Positions 17,126-26,410 of a DNA stretch of 64,000 nucleotides are shown here, in pieces. The stretch spans positions 62,001 through 126,000 of the forward strand of contig NZ_FCOL02000009.1 in the NCBI RefSeq assembly GCF_001544515.1, written 5' to 3'. Numbering within the stretch: the stretch's first letter is position 1; every line of letters begins with the position of its first letter. The position numbers and the translations under genes are program-made. The stretch is from Caballeronia terrestris. GTDB taxonomy: Bacteria; Pseudomonadota; Gammaproteobacteria; Burkholderiales; Burkholderiaceae. The notes under the pieces were generated by a model. The model saw nothing but the letters and a program-made list of their open reading frames with translations. It had not been told where the DNA came from and did no database searches.

Positions 17126-18166
17126 TCAGCCGCGCGTGTGCAGCGCACAATGATGATGCGTCGTGCCGAGCTCCACTTGCAGCGTCGCGTGATGCATCGC
17201 ATAGTCGGCGCGCAATGTCTCCACGATGCCGTCGACGAACGCATCGCCCGGATGGCCCGCGCGCATGACGAGGTGCGCCGTCATCGCGTTTTCGGTCGTG
17301 GAGAGGGCCCAGACGTGGAGGTCGTGCACGTCGTCGACGCCGGGTAAATCGGACAGATATTGCCGGATGCGCGTCATGTCGACGCTCGGCGGGACGGCGG
17401 CCATCGCGAGGCGCATCGCGTCGCGTCCGAGCCCCCACGTGCCATACACGATCACCGAGACCACGACGAGGCTCATCAGCGGATCGATCCAGCTCCAGCC
17501 CGAGAACAGGATCACGAGCCCGCTCACCGCGACGGCGGCGGAGATCGCGGCATCGGCGGCCATGTGGAGGAAGGCGCCGCGCACGTTCAGGTCTTCCTTG
17601 CTGCCGCGCATGAAGAGCCACGCGGAGAAGCCGTTCACGACCAGCCCGAGCGTCGCGACGATGAAGACGTCGAGGCCCGCGACTGGCGCCGGGTTCAGGA
17701 GCCGCTGAATCGATTCGAGCACGATCGCGCCGCACGCGAAGAGCAAAAGCGCGGCGTTCGCGAGCGACGCGAGAATCGACGAGCTGCCGAGGCCGAAGGT
17801 GTAGCGCTGCGACGGCTCGCGCTTGCCGAGCCAGACCGCACCCCACGCGAGCAGGAGGCCGAGGACGTCGGAGAGATTGTGGCCGGCGTCGGCGAGGAGC
17901 GCCGTCGAGTGGGCGATGAAGCCGTACACCGCCTGCACGACGACGATCAGCATGTTCAGCCCGACGGCGAGCGCGAACGTGCCGCTCTGGCCTTCCTGCG
18001 GCGCGTGATGGTGGTGATGGCCGTGGCCGCCGTGGTCGTGCGCGTGGTCGTGGCCCTGCGAGTGCTCTTTGTGCGCGTGGCCGTGACCGTGCGCATGCTC
18101 TTCATGCGCATATCCGTGCTCGTGCTCGTGCTCATGCTCGTGCTGCCCGTGCGAATGCGTATTCAT
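17126..18166 (-). CDS. His-rich cation diffusion facilitator (Zn/Co/Cd efflux)
   Basis: A CDF-family exporter moves divalent metal out of the cytoplasm in exchange for protons. The first ~55 residues are an extreme His-rich tail (HEHEHEHEHG, HGHGHAHKEH, HGHHHHH). Six membrane helices follow, including LLADAGHNLSDVLGLLLAWG with the H-x3-D metal site of helix 2 and HMAADAAISAAVAV of helix 5. A cytoplasmic dimerisation domain with HDLHVWALS comes last. The 346-residue length fits CzcD/ZitB types. The ATG directly follows the stop of the ArsR gene, so the two form an operon in which metal would relieve repression. Confidence 0.93.
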   Translation of the reverse strand: MNTHSHGQHEHEHEHEHGYAHEEHAHGHGHAHKEHSQGHDHAHDHGGHGHHHHHAPQEGQSGTFALAVGLNMLIVVVQAVYGFIAHSTALLADAGHNLSDVLGLLLAWGAVWLGKREPSQRYTFGLGSSSILASLANAALLLFACGAIVLESIQRLLNPAPVAGLDVFIVATLGLVVNGFSAWLFMRGSKEDLNVRGAFLHMAADAAISAAVAVSGLVILFSGWSWIDPLMSLVVVSVIVYGTWGLGRDAMRLAMAAVPPSVDMTRIRQYLSDLPGVDDVHDLHVWALSTTENAMTAHLVMRAGHPGDAFVDGIVETLRADYAMHHATLQVELGTTHHHCALHTRG

Positions 18167-18496
18167 TTACTCGTTGTCCGGTCTGAAGTCGGTTTGCGGC
18201 TCGGCGACATGTTCCAGCAGTTCGCCGAGCATCGCGCTGATATGCCGGTCGGCGGCGAGATAGAAGACCTGCTTGCCCTGCCGCTCCGCGCGCACGATCC
18301 GCGCCGCGCGCAGCAGCCTCAAATGATGGCTGACGAGCGACGCCGACAACCCGAGCGCCTCCGCGATCGCTCCCACCGCCCGCTTCTCGTCGACGCACGC
18401 GAGCACGATGCGAAGGCGCGTCGGATCGCCGAGGAGGCGAAACAGATCGGCAAGCGGGACGACACGGTCATCGGAAGCATTGGGAAGCGAAGCCAT
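18167..18496 (-). CDS. ArsR/SmtB-family metal-responsive repressor
   Basis: This winged-helix repressor has LADLFRLLGDPTRLRIVLAC and the recognition helix SASLVSHHLRLLRAARIV, typical of ArsR/SmtB proteins. Residues after YLAADRHISAMLGELLEHVAE form the last helix, where SmtB/CzrA place the alpha-5 metal site. The Asp/His positions there suggest Zn-type sensing, but this is inference. The open frame reaches a GTG at 18532, which would put the operator inside the gene. I prefer ATG 18496 (109 residues), 15 bases past the operator. The stop abuts the CDF start, so the pair is a classic sensor-exporter operon. Confidence 0.9.
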   Translation of the reverse strand: MASLPNASDDRVVPLADLFRLLGDPTRLRIVLACVDEKRAVGAIAEALGLSASLVSHHLRLLRAARIVRAERQGKQVFYLAADRHISAMLGELLEHVAEPQTDFRPDNE

Positions 18497-18511
18497 GTGC
18501 GGTCGAAAGAA

Positions 18512-18537
18512 AACATATGAATAGCTGTTCACATGTT
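18512..18537. promoter_or_regulatory. ArsR/SmtB-type operator
   Basis: AACATATGAATAG (18512-18524) and CTGTTCACATGTT (18525-18537) form an inverted repeat matching at 11 of 13 positions, with ATGAA/TTCA cores as in SmtB/CzrA operators. It lies just before the repressor start and about 80 bases from the divergent TPR gene, so it probably autoregulates the repressor-exporter operon. Confidence 0.78.
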
Positions 18538-18620
18538 AGTTCCTTGAGCGCCGAACTGTCAATTCGGCGGGCGTCGCCCGAGTGTGTGGGAAAATGCGGG
18601 GTTTTCGCTTTCTTCCCGTC

Positions 18621-20471
18621 ATGGACACTGTATTCGCCCGCGGTTTCGCGGCCCATCGTGACGGCCGCCTGACCGAAGCGGAACGCGACTATCAAGCCGC
18701 GCTCGCCGCCGAACCTCGACACGTCGACGCCCTGCATCTGCTCGGCGTGCTGCGCCACCAGCAAGGGCAGCACGCGGAAGCGGCTGCCCTTGTGCGTCGC
18801 GCGGTGGACCTGCGTCCGACGGACGCCGGCCTGCAGCTCAACCTCGGCAACGCGCTGAAGGCGCTCGGCCGCATCGACGACGCCATCGAGCGATTTCGCA
18901 ACGCGCTCACGCTGCAGCCCGGCTTTCCGCTCGCGCAGTACAACCTCGGAAACGCGTACACCGCAGTCGGCCGCCACGAAGACGCCGCCGACGCCTTTGA
19001 GAAAGCCCTGCGCCTGCAGCCGAACGACGCCCCGACATGGAACAACTTCGGCAACGCACTTTCGGCGCTGCGCCGTTTCGACGATGCCGTGAAGGCGTTC
19101 CGCCGCGCGCTCGCGATCCGTCCAGGACACGCCGGCGCGCACAACAACCTCGGAATGGCGCTGAACGCACTCGGCGACATCGACGGCGCGATCGAGCAGT
19201 TCCGCATCGCGATCGAGGTCGAGCCGAACTACGTCGCCGCGCATTTCAACCTCGGCAATCTGCTCGATGCGACCGGCCGGCCGGCGGAAGCCGTCGACGT
19301 GCTCGAAAAGACGATCCGCATGCATCCGCAGTTCGCGCCCGCGCATTTCGGCCTCGGGCACGCGCTCGCGACGCTCGGCCGTCAGAAGGAAGCGCTGCCG
19401 CAGTTCGAGCGCGCGGTCGGGCTGGATCCGAAATATGGGGTCGCGTGGCTAGGTCTCGGGAACGCGCATCTCGCGCTCGGCGCGCATCAGGCGGCGATCC
19501 GCGCGTTCGATCAGGCGCTTCGCCTCGCGCCCGGCGAACCCGCTGCGCAACTGAATCGCGCGCTGGCTCTTCTCTCGCTCGGCGATTACGCGCGTGGCCT
19601 CGCCGCATACGAAGCGCGGCTCGCGACGCCCGGCGCGGCCAAGACGCCGCCGGTGCCGCGCTGGAGCGGCGAGCCGATGCCCGGCCGCACGCTCCTCGTG
19701 CGCGCGGAACAGGGTTTCGGTGACACGCTGCAGTTCGTCCGCTTCGCGCCTTACGCCGCGAAGCTTGCGGGCCGCGTCGTGCTGCAGGTGCAGCCGGCGC
19801 TTTTGCCGCTGCTGGAACCAGCGGCGCGTGCAGCGCGCGTCGAACTGACGAGCGCCGCCGACGCCACGCCGAAAGCCGACGCCTTCTGTCCGCTCCTGAG
19901 CCTGCCGCTCGCACTCGGCATGACGACGCAGGACGCGATGCCCGCGCGCACGCCTTATCTCGTGATCCCGGCGGCATACCGGCGCAAGTGGCGCGGGTCG
20001 ATCGGCGGGCACGCGAAGCGCCGGATCGGCATCGCGTGGTCGGGGCGGCTGCAGCCCGGCGAAACGCGCTCGATCCCGCTCGCCCTGCTCGATCCGCTCT
20101 TCGCGATCGAAGGCATCGACTGGATCGCTTTGCAGCCTGTGCTGACGAGTGAAGAACGCGCCGCGCTCGCCGCGCATCCGTTCTCGAAGTCGATCCATCG
20201 CCTGGACGGCCGTCTCGAAAACTTCGCCGATACCGGCGCGATCGTTGATCGGCTGGATGGCGTGGTGTCGGTGGATACGTCGGTGGCGCATCTGGCGGGC
20301 GCGCTCGGCAGGCCGCTCTGGCTGATGCTGCCGCACGCCGCCGACTGGCGCTGGGGCATCGATGCGCCGTCGAGCGCGTGGTATCCGACGGCGCGGCTTT
20401 ACCGGCAGCCTGAGCCGGGTGCGTGGGCGGATGTCGTGGACAAGGTGGCCGCAGCGGTGCGCAAAGCCTAG
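18621..20471 (+). CDS. TPR-repeat protein with glycosyltransferase-like C-terminus
   Basis: The first ~340 of 616 residues are about ten 34-residue tetratricopeptide repeats, for example YNLGNAYTAVGRHEDAADAF. The C-terminal ~270 residues resemble GT-B folds of the ADP-heptose (GT9) / O-GlcNAc transferase (GT41) kind. They carry RAEQGFGDTLQFVRFAPY, then RIGIAWSGRLQPGETRSIPL, and a donor-site-like VVSVDTSVAHLAGALGRPLW. Such proteins are often called TPR-domain glycosyltransferases, but activity and target are unproven here. The start is uncertain: ATG 18621 gives a clean first TPR, while a GTG at 18582 is also open; neither has a good ribosome-binding site. No signal peptide is present. Confidence 0.85.
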   Translation: MDTVFARGFAAHRDGRLTEAERDYQAALAAEPRHVDALHLLGVLRHQQGQHAEAAALVRRAVDLRPTDAGLQLNLGNALKALGRIDDAIERFRNALTLQPGFPLAQYNLGNAYTAVGRHEDAADAFEKALRLQPNDAPTWNNFGNALSALRRFDDAVKAFRRALAIRPGHAGAHNNLGMALNALGDIDGAIEQFRIAIEVEPNYVAAHFNLGNLLDATGRPAEAVDVLEKTIRMHPQFAPAHFGLGHALATLGRQKEALPQFERAVGLDPKYGVAWLGLGNAHLALGAHQAAIRAFDQALRLAPGEPAAQLNRALALLSLGDYARGLAAYEARLATPGAAKTPPVPRWSGEPMPGRTLLVRAEQGFGDTLQFVRFAPYAAKLAGRVVLQVQPALLPLLEPAARAARVELTSAADATPKADAFCPLLSLPLALGMTTQDAMPARTPYLVIPAAYRRKWRGSIGGHAKRRIGIAWSGRLQPGETRSIPLALLDPLFAIEGIDWIALQPVLTSEERAALAAHPFSKSIHRLDGRLENFADTGAIVDRLDGVVSVDTSVAHLAGALGRPLWLMLPHAADWRWGIDAPSSAWYPTARLYRQPEPGAWADVVDKVAAAVRKA

Positions 20472-20512
20472 AAACAAACCCCTCGTCTTTTTCAGAGCGA
20501 GGGGTTTGTTTC
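20471..20512. terminator. Bidirectional terminator between convergent genes
   Basis: GAAACAAACCCCTCG (20471-20485) and CGAGGGGTTTGTTTC (20498-20512) form a perfect 15-pair stem. The A- and T-rich flanks work in either direction, serving both the TPR gene and the transporter gene that converge here. Confidence 0.88.
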
Positions 20513-20526
20513 TGCGACCTGCGACG

Positions 20527-21822
20527 TCAGGCCGTCTTGTACTGATTCCGCGCCTCAGGCGAGCGATACAGCACGAGCGTCGCGATCAGGCCGCAGACCG
20601 CGGCGAGTCCCATCCACAGGCCCGGAGCTGCCTTGTTGCCCGTCGAGTGAATCAGGTAAGTGGAGATCGCGGGCGTAAATCCGCCGATCGTCGTCGCGAG
20701 GCTGTAGGCCATCGAAAAGCCCGTTGTGCGGACATCGACCGGCATCACTTCGGTCAGCGCCACGACCATCGCGCCGTTGTAGCTGCCGTACAGGAACGAG
20801 AGCCACAACTCGACGCCAAGAAGCCGCAGGAACGACGGGTCCGCGACCAGCCACTGCACTGCCGGATACGACGTCACGATCGTGAGAATCGTGAAAAAGA
20901 GCAACACGGGCCGGCGGCCGATGCGGTCGGACAGCGCGCCCATCACCGGCAGCCACACGAGGTTCGACAAGCCGACGCACACCGTCACGACGAGCGTGTC
21001 GATCGCCGACATCTTCAGCACTTCCTTGCCGAACGTCGGCGTATAGGCGGTGATCATGTAGAACGAGACGGTCGTCATGATCACCATGCCCATGCCGGCG
21101 ATGACGATGTTCCAGTTCTGCACCATCGATTTCGCGACCTCGCGCATGTCCGGACGGTGTTTCCGCGCGAGGAATTCATCGGTTTCGCGCAGCGACCGGC
21201 GAATAATGAAGAGAAACGGCACGATCAGGCAGCCGATCAGGAACGGCACGCGCCAGCCCCACGCGCTCATCTGGTCGGCGGGGAGCCACCGGTTCATGAT
21301 CACGCCGATCAGCGCCGCGAACACCACGGCCACTTGCTGGCTGCCGGACTGCCACGAGCAATAGAAGCCCTTGTTGCCCTTAGTCGCGATCTCGGAGAGA
21401 TAAACCGACACGCCGCCGAGTTCGACACCCGCCGAGAAGCCTTGCAGCAAGCGCCCGCCGAGCACGATGATCGGTGCGAGCGCACCGATGGTCGCGTAGC
21501 CCGGCACGAGCGCGACGCACGCCGTGCCGATCGCCATCAATGTAAGCGTGAGAATGAGGCCCTTGCGCCGACCGTGGTGGTCGATATAGGCGCCGAGCAC
21601 GATCGCGCCGACGGGTCGCATCAGGAAGCCGGCGCCGAACACGGAGAGCGCGAGCATCAGCGAGGCGAATTCGTTGCCGCTGGGAAAATAGGTCTTGGCG
21701 ATGGCCGAGGCGTAGTAGCCGTAGACCATGAAGTCGTACATCTCAAGAAAATTGCCACTGACGACGCGAAAGACCGTCTTGAACTTCGATTCGTTGGGGA
21801 GAACGGGGTGTGACGTGGACAT
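20527..21822 (-). CDS. MFS citrate/tricarballylate:H+ symporter, CitA-like
   Basis: This 431-residue major facilitator protein closely follows the plasmid/Klebsiella CitA pattern: [62 protein letters not shown] and [18 protein letters not shown]. It belongs to the metabolite:H+ symporter (MHS) family. Citrate or a related tricarboxylate is the likely substrate by analogy. The frame is open 99 bases further upstream, but ATG 21822 follows GAGAGAG and gives the family N-terminus. No two-component or tricarballylate catabolism genes are nearby. Confidence 0.88.
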   Translation of the reverse strand: MSTSHPVLPNESKFKTVFRVVSGNFLEMYDFMVYGYYASAIAKTYFPSGNEFASLMLALSVFGAGFLMRPVGAIVLGAYIDHHGRRKGLILTLTLMAIGTACVALVPGYATIGALAPIIVLGGRLLQGFSAGVELGGVSVYLSEIATKGNKGFYCSWQSGSQQVAVVFAALIGVIMNRWLPADQMSAWGWRVPFLIGCLIVPFLFIIRRSLRETDEFLARKHRPDMREVAKSMVQNWNIVIAGMGMVIMTTVSFYMITAYTPTFGKEVLKMSAIDTLVVTVCVGLSNLVWLPVMGALSDRIGRRPVLLFFTILTIVTSYPAVQWLVADPSFLRLLGVELWLSFLYGSYNGAMVVALTEVMPVDVRTTGFSMAYSLATTIGGFTPAISTYLIHSTGNKAAPGLWMGLAAVCGLIATLVLYRSPEARNQYKTA

Positions 21823-22000
21823 GACTCTCTCGATAAAACCCGGCGGCAAGCATCGGCAAGTCCGATGCGGCGCCGGAACAGGGGTGTTTCCGTCGGTTTT
21901 CGCAAGCCGCGAAGTGCTCAATATTAACTCGTGACGGCGAAATACGTCGCTGCGAACGTCGTCTAATTTCGCTCATCCTGATAAGAACGTCATCTTACAT

Positions 22001-22537
22001 ATGCCTATCTTCGGCCATACGGAACACCAACCCATCTTACGGTTACGCAAGGCGACGCGCGCGGACACGAAGCTCATCGCGCGAATGCACACAGAAAGCT
22101 GGGCGGCGGCGTATCGCGGCATCCTCCCCGACGATTTCCTCGACAAAGAAGCGCCCATCGAACGCGTGGCACATTGGGAAAAGCGCATGGTGGAACTCGA
22201 AGCGGGCGAAGGAATCGCGCTGATCGCCGAACTGGACGCGGTGCCGGTCGGCTTCGTCTGTCTCGCGAATCCGGACGCGAGCGGCAGCGTTCTCGTCGAC
22301 AACCTGCACGCGCTGCCGGGTTATCGCGGTACGGGCGCCGGCAGCGCGATGCTCGATGCCGCGAAGGCGTGGGCGCGCGAGCGCGGCGCGAGTCGCCTGC
22401 ACTTGTTGGTGCTGGAAGACAATCGGCCCGCGATCGGCTTCTATGAATCGCGCGGATGGCGCTTCGCTGCGCGCGAATACGACCACATGGGCGGCATCGA
22501 TCTGGTTTCCCTCGTGTATTCCTACGAGCTCGATTAG
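22001..22537 (+). CDS. GNAT-family N-acetyltransferase
   Basis: This 178-residue single-domain GNAT carries LRLRKATRADTKLIARMH at its start, the acetyl-CoA-binding LPGYRGTGAGSAMLDAAK (R/Q-x-x-G-x-G/A type) at about residues 103-120, and NRPAIGFYESRGW as motif B. The substrate is unknown. The SESWAAAYRGILP-like start (ESWAAAYRGILP) is shared by many uncharacterised GNATs. The ribosome-binding site is weak. It stands alone, divergent from the citrate-type transporter. Confidence 0.88.
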   Translation: MPIFGHTEHQPILRLRKATRADTKLIARMHTESWAAAYRGILPDDFLDKEAPIERVAHWEKRMVELEAGEGIALIAELDAVPVGFVCLANPDASGSVLVDNLHALPGYRGTGAGSAMLDAAKAWARERGASRLHLLVLEDNRPAIGFYESRGWRFAAREYDHMGGIDLVSLVYSYELD

Positions 22538-22787
22538 ACGCACTTGTTGGCACTACTGTCTTTTCCAAGCTTTGTCAAGCCTGGCTGCCGATCCGATGCA
22601 TAACTCGGAGGGTTCTGATCGTTTTCGACTTCCTTGCTCCGTATGATCGCGGGTTGCTTTCATCGCCGGTCAGGGTGCTTTTTCCGCATCTGGTACCCGT
22701 TGTCTGGCGGTTCGTCAGGTGACTTTTACGGGCAGGCTGCTCGCCACGAGCAGCCCCGACGCGTGAATCCGGAAACAGAGAAGACCC

Positions 22788-23995
22788 ATGACCGCTCCCA
22801 TGATCGACGTGCAAGGCGACTTGCTTTTACCTACCTTGTATCCGCTTGCCAATCAGGCCGTGACCTTCGGTCGCGAATGGGCGTCAGCGCACGCGCGCCC
22901 CGCGTTCTCGGAGTACGAGGTTCCGTTCTACGCCGCGAAACTCCTGACGGCCTACGTCAGCGCGCTGACGTTGCGCGATTCGCCGTATGCCTACGCGCCA
23001 TCCAATCTGTGGAACAAGCTGTCGCGCACGGAGTTCGAGGCGTTCATGCCACGCGCGACGGCGGCAGCGATCACGTCGGCGGCTGCGTCGAAGGCGACGG
23101 CGCCGTTCGAGCCGTTCGAAGCGGATTCGGACGGACCTCGCGTGGTTGCACCGGTCAGGCGGCAGGTCAACAGGAAGCTCGTGGGCGGCGCGATCGCGCT
23201 GGCGAGCGTCGGGCTGCTCGCTTGGCTGATGTTCGGTGCGGGCAGACGCGCAAGGACGAAAGCGGACGAGCCGAACTCACGCAGGCCGCGACGCCAGCGG
23301 CAACGCCCGCCGCGCCGGCGAGCTACGCCCCTGCTGCGGCGAGCGCGTTTCCCGCAGCCAACGAGCCCGTCGTTTCGAAGATCGCGAAAACTGTCACGGC
23401 GGCCAAGCCGGTCGCGGCGATCCCGGTCGATATCGCGGCGCGATCGAAGCCGGCTCCGACTCCGGTTCCGCGCGTCGCTGCGACTACCGGCGCGGTCGCG
23501 AAGTCCGCGACAGCCGATGTGAAGACCGTCGCGGTAGCGCAGCGCACGAAGTCGACGGCGGAGGAGATCTATCCCACGACCACGCGCGCCGCGAAGAAAG
23601 CACGGCGTACGGCGCGTCAGTCGGGCGTCGAAGAATTGCGCGGCAAGCGGCGCGGCGCGGCGGCATCGGCGGGGCGGACGCGCGGTGCCGGCTACGACCG
23701 CCTCGTCGCGATGCGCGACGGCGACGACGTCATCGAACAGGACACTTCGTATCGCCGTCCGGCTCGCGCGGTCGCGCGTCAGCCCGAGGCGCCGGTCGCA
23801 CGCCCAGCCGCTCAACACGGCATGAGCGTCGCCGAGATGTACAACATGCTCCAGCACTCGCCAACGCTCGACGACAACAGTTCCCTCGCGCGCCCCTCGC
23901 CGCGCGGCCAGTCGAGCGCGGTCGAACCATCGAGCGGCAACCTGCGGCTCTCGAAGCAGCGCGTCACCGACGCCCCCGGCGACTTCACGAAGTGA
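22788..23995 (+). pseudogene. Frameshifted gene for a single-pass membrane protein of unknown function
   Basis: Two frames together make one ~400-residue protein. The first starts at ATG 22788 (AGAGAAG site) with MTAPMIDVQGDLLLPTLYPL and reaches a membrane helix, LVGGAIALASVGLLAWLMFG. Right after it the sense shifts by one base near 23238-23242, because the natural continuation GQTRKDESGRAELTQAATPA lies in another frame and stays open to 23995. In the original frame the downstream part becomes implausible Arg-rich sequence. The second part is Ala/Pro/Lys-rich and ends in a conserved-looking HGMSVAEMYNMLQHSPTLDD. The local sequence (GGTGCGGGCAGA) is not a classic slippery heptamer, so a real mutation or sequencing error is likelier than programmed shifting. 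I recognise no family. Confidence 0.72.
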
Positions 23996-24089
23996 TGCAC
24001 CCCGCGTTTGCAACCCGCGCCCGCCCCTGCGGCACCGGCCTGCGAGCGCGCCCAGATTTGCCTTTCCAACTTTTTCCGCTCCCCGCTCC

Positions 24090-24800
24090 ATGACGCCTAT
24101 CACTCAATTGCGGCACGCGACGCTTGCCGTCGCCATTGCCCTTTGCTCGGCGCTCGCGCCCGCCGCGCACGCACTCGAACTGCTCGCCCCGCCGCTTCCG
24201 GCAAGCGCCTCCGCCGCGTCGAATTCGAAACACATTTTCTCCCCCGACGATGACGCCGACGAAGCCGCTTCACAAGCGCAGGGCAACGTCGCGGAATTGA
24301 AGCAGATGGTGCAATCGAATCAACTCACCGAGTTGCGCACGACCTACAACGGCAGCTATGGCGCGACGTTCTTCTTCTATCCGCAGGATTTGGTGTATTA
24401 CGTCGCGCTGTTCCAGGACAAGCGCTTCTGGCGCGTCGTGAAAACCCAGGACGATGCGCGCGCCGAAAGCGCCTGCGCGCAGTTCGCGCGCAAGAGCTAC
24501 GACCTCGCCGACGGTGAAATCTGTCGGATGCAGTTGCAGTCGCAGAAGGCGCTGCTCGAACGCGTGATCGCGATATCGGATGATCGGGCGAAGCGTCTTT
24601 CCGCCGATCTGTCGATCGCGCGGGCGCAGGACAGCGAAGTCTCGCAGCGTCAGCAGCAGTTGCAGGTGGAATCGGTTGCGCTGCAGGGAGACAAGCTTTC
24701 CGCCGAACGTAAGCTGCGCGATTTGCAACGGCAAGTCGAGCAGCTTCAGCATCAGAACGAAGCCGGTTTGCCGTCGCTCGGCGTTACGTCGGAACGCTGA
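24090..24800 (+). CDS. Exported DUF2968-like protein
   Basis: The 236-residue product has a signal peptide (hydrophobic ALCSALAPAAHA to about residue 29). Its middle reads LRTTYNGSYGATFFFYPQ, YYVALFQDKRFWRVVKT and CAQFARKSYDLADGEICRMQLQ. The last ~80 residues form a long Gln/Leu-rich coiled coil. I associate this pattern with DUF2968 proteins of Burkholderia relatives, whose function is unknown. It follows the frameshifted membrane protein by 94 bases in the same direction and has its own terminator. Confidence 0.78.
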   Translation: MTPITQLRHATLAVAIALCSALAPAAHALELLAPPLPASASAASNSKHIFSPDDDADEAASQAQGNVAELKQMVQSNQLTELRTTYNGSYGATFFFYPQDLVYYVALFQDKRFWRVVKTQDDARAESACAQFARKSYDLADGEICRMQLQSQKALLERVIAISDDRAKRLSADLSIARAQDSEVSQRQQQLQVESVALQGDKLSAERKLRDLQRQVEQLQHQNEAGLPSLGVTSER

Positions 24801-24816
24801 GCGACTTCACAAGACC

Positions 24817-24856
24817 ATGCAAAAGGCCCGCTTGTCAGACAGCGGGCCTTTTGCAT
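24817..24856. terminator. Strong bidirectional terminator
   Basis: ATGCAAAAGGCCCGCT (24817-24832) and AGCGGGCCTTTTGCAT (24841-24856) form a perfect 16-pair stem with an eight-base loop. It separates the convergent DUF2968-like and C26 genes and can serve both. Confidence 0.88.
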
Positions 24857-24883
24857 TTCAAGCGGTGTTCTTCAAAGCAAAGA

Positions 24884-26278
24884 TCAGAACCGCGTCTCGC
24901 GCGCGACGCGCAGGAACGTATCGAGCAGCGGCGTGCAATCCAGCAGTTCCTCCCCGCCCGCCCGATGAAACTCCGGGTGCCACTGCACGCCGACGACGAA
25001 CGGCGCCCGCCGATACCGCACCGCCTCGATGATCCCGTCCGATGCCGACACCGCCTCGATGTTCAGATCGCGCCCCACGGTCCGCACGGCCTGGTGGTGG
25101 ATCGAGTTGACGATCGCGTCCTGGCGTCCAGGGAACATGTTGGCGAGCGTCGAGCCGTCGGGGAAGCGGATCGAGTGGCGATGCTGGTCGTACTGCTCGT
25201 TGACGTGGACGCCCGCCATCGGGACATCGGTTGCGATGTCCTGATACAGCGTCCCGCCGAACGCGACGTTGATCAACTGGCAGCCGCGGCACACGCCGAG
25301 CACGGGCTTGCCCGACTCGATGAACTCGTGCAGCAGCTCCAGTTCGTACATGTCGCGCACGCGATCGCCGGGCCATTCGGGACGCGTCGCCGCTTCCTCA
25401 TACGACTGCGGCGAGACATCGGCGCCGCCTTGCAGCAGTAGACCGTCGAGATGCTTCGCGTAGTCGCGAAGACGGATGTTGCTCGGATGCAGCATGCCCT
25501 GATGGCCGACCGTCGGAATCATGAACACGAGCACGTCGCGCGACATCACCCAGTGAGCGATCGATTCCTCCAGATACTGCAGCGTCTTGCCGCGCAGGCC
25601 CTTCGCGCCCGGCTCCGGGTGAAAGATCCGCGCCGATACGCCGATGCGCAACGTGCGCTGCGTGATCCGCTGCCCCGCGCGATCGAAGATCTGGCGTGCG
25701 CGCGCCGCCATCACGCGGCCGAATACAGACCACGCCGAATCCGTGCGCTTCAGGTACGCGGGCGGCGCCTGCGCGCCGGGCGGCGGGTTCGGGGGAATCG
25801 GCGGGGGGTTCGACGCGGTGATGTCCGGCGTGGACGTGAAGTCGGAAGGCAGGCTCGTCGTGCGGAATTCGACCGTCTCCACTTCCTCCGCCTTCAACGC
25901 GGCTTCCGCTTCCGTCGCGGTTTCAATGTTCGCGGCGAGGTTCGCCCTCGCCGCCGCCGGGTTACCCGCGCGCACGCTCGCTTCCTGCGCGGCCGTCGCG
26001 CTTGCCGCCGACGCCCGCCCTGCGCGCGCTTCGGCACGCTGGGCAGCAGCTTTGTCGGTCGGCTCGACGTTCGATGCGCTCGCGGGCTGGTCGGTCGATG
26101 CGCGCTCGGCGGCGCTCGCCTGTGGACCGGGTGCGGCCGCCGCAGGAATTCCCGAGGGAGTGGAAGGCGCCGTCGTGGACGAAGCGGCTTTGCTGTCAGC
26201 GCCGGCCGATGATGCCGAAGCCGCGCTGGAAGATGATTCGCCGGGTGTTCCGGCGTCAGGCGTTTTATTTTCGCTCAT
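24884..26278 (-). CDS. Class I glutamine-amidotransferase-like hydrolase (peptidase C26) with low-complexity N-terminus
   Basis: The C-terminal ~250 residues are a gamma-glutamyl-GABA hydrolase (PuuD)-type class I amidotransferase. The nucleophile is Cys330 in GVCRGCQLIN, and the His434/Glu436 pair is in VQWHPEF; LLLQGGADVSPQSY and HHQAVR are also family signatures. Such enzymes cleave gamma-glutamyl bonds, for example in the glutamylated putrescine pathway. The first ~200 of 464 residues are Ala/Ser/Thr/Pro-rich low complexity (SSSAASASSAGADSKAA, PPIPPNPPPGAQAPP), absent from ordinary PuuD. No other puu genes are close. The start ATG is weakly supported and an internal start is conceivable. 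Confidence 0.88.
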   Translation of the reverse strand: MSENKTPDAGTPGESSSSAASASSAGADSKAASSTTAPSTPSGIPAAAAPGPQASAAERASTDQPASASNVEPTDKAAAQRAEARAGRASAASATAAQEASVRAGNPAAARANLAANIETATEAEAALKAEEVETVEFRTTSLPSDFTSTPDITASNPPPIPPNPPPGAQAPPAYLKRTDSAWSVFGRVMAARARQIFDRAGQRITQRTLRIGVSARIFHPEPGAKGLRGKTLQYLEESIAHWVMSRDVLVFMIPTVGHQGMLHPSNIRLRDYAKHLDGLLLQGGADVSPQSYEEAATRPEWPGDRVRDMYELELLHEFIESGKPVLGVCRGCQLINVAFGGTLYQDIATDVPMAGVHVNEQYDQHRHSIRFPDGSTLANMFPGRQDAIVNSIHHQAVRTVGRDLNIEAVSASDGIIEAVRYRRAPFVVGVQWHPEFHRAGGEELLDCTPLLDTFLRVARETRF

Positions 26279-26410
26279 TCCGTTTCAGGCGCTTTGTGCG
26301 CTGTGAGAATGGACAGAAGTTGATTATCCGCCTCTGGTCCGGACGCGGCAAACCGTCAAACAATTGCTCACATTATTGCCGGAACCGGATGAATCGCGCA
26401 TCGGAAAGGA

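Noticed and set aside
23230-23250. Programmed -1 frameshift in the gene at 22788-23995
   Set aside because: The junction GGTGCGGGCAGA lacks an X-XXY-YYZ slippery heptamer and no strong downstream structure is evident, so I call it a plain frameshift.
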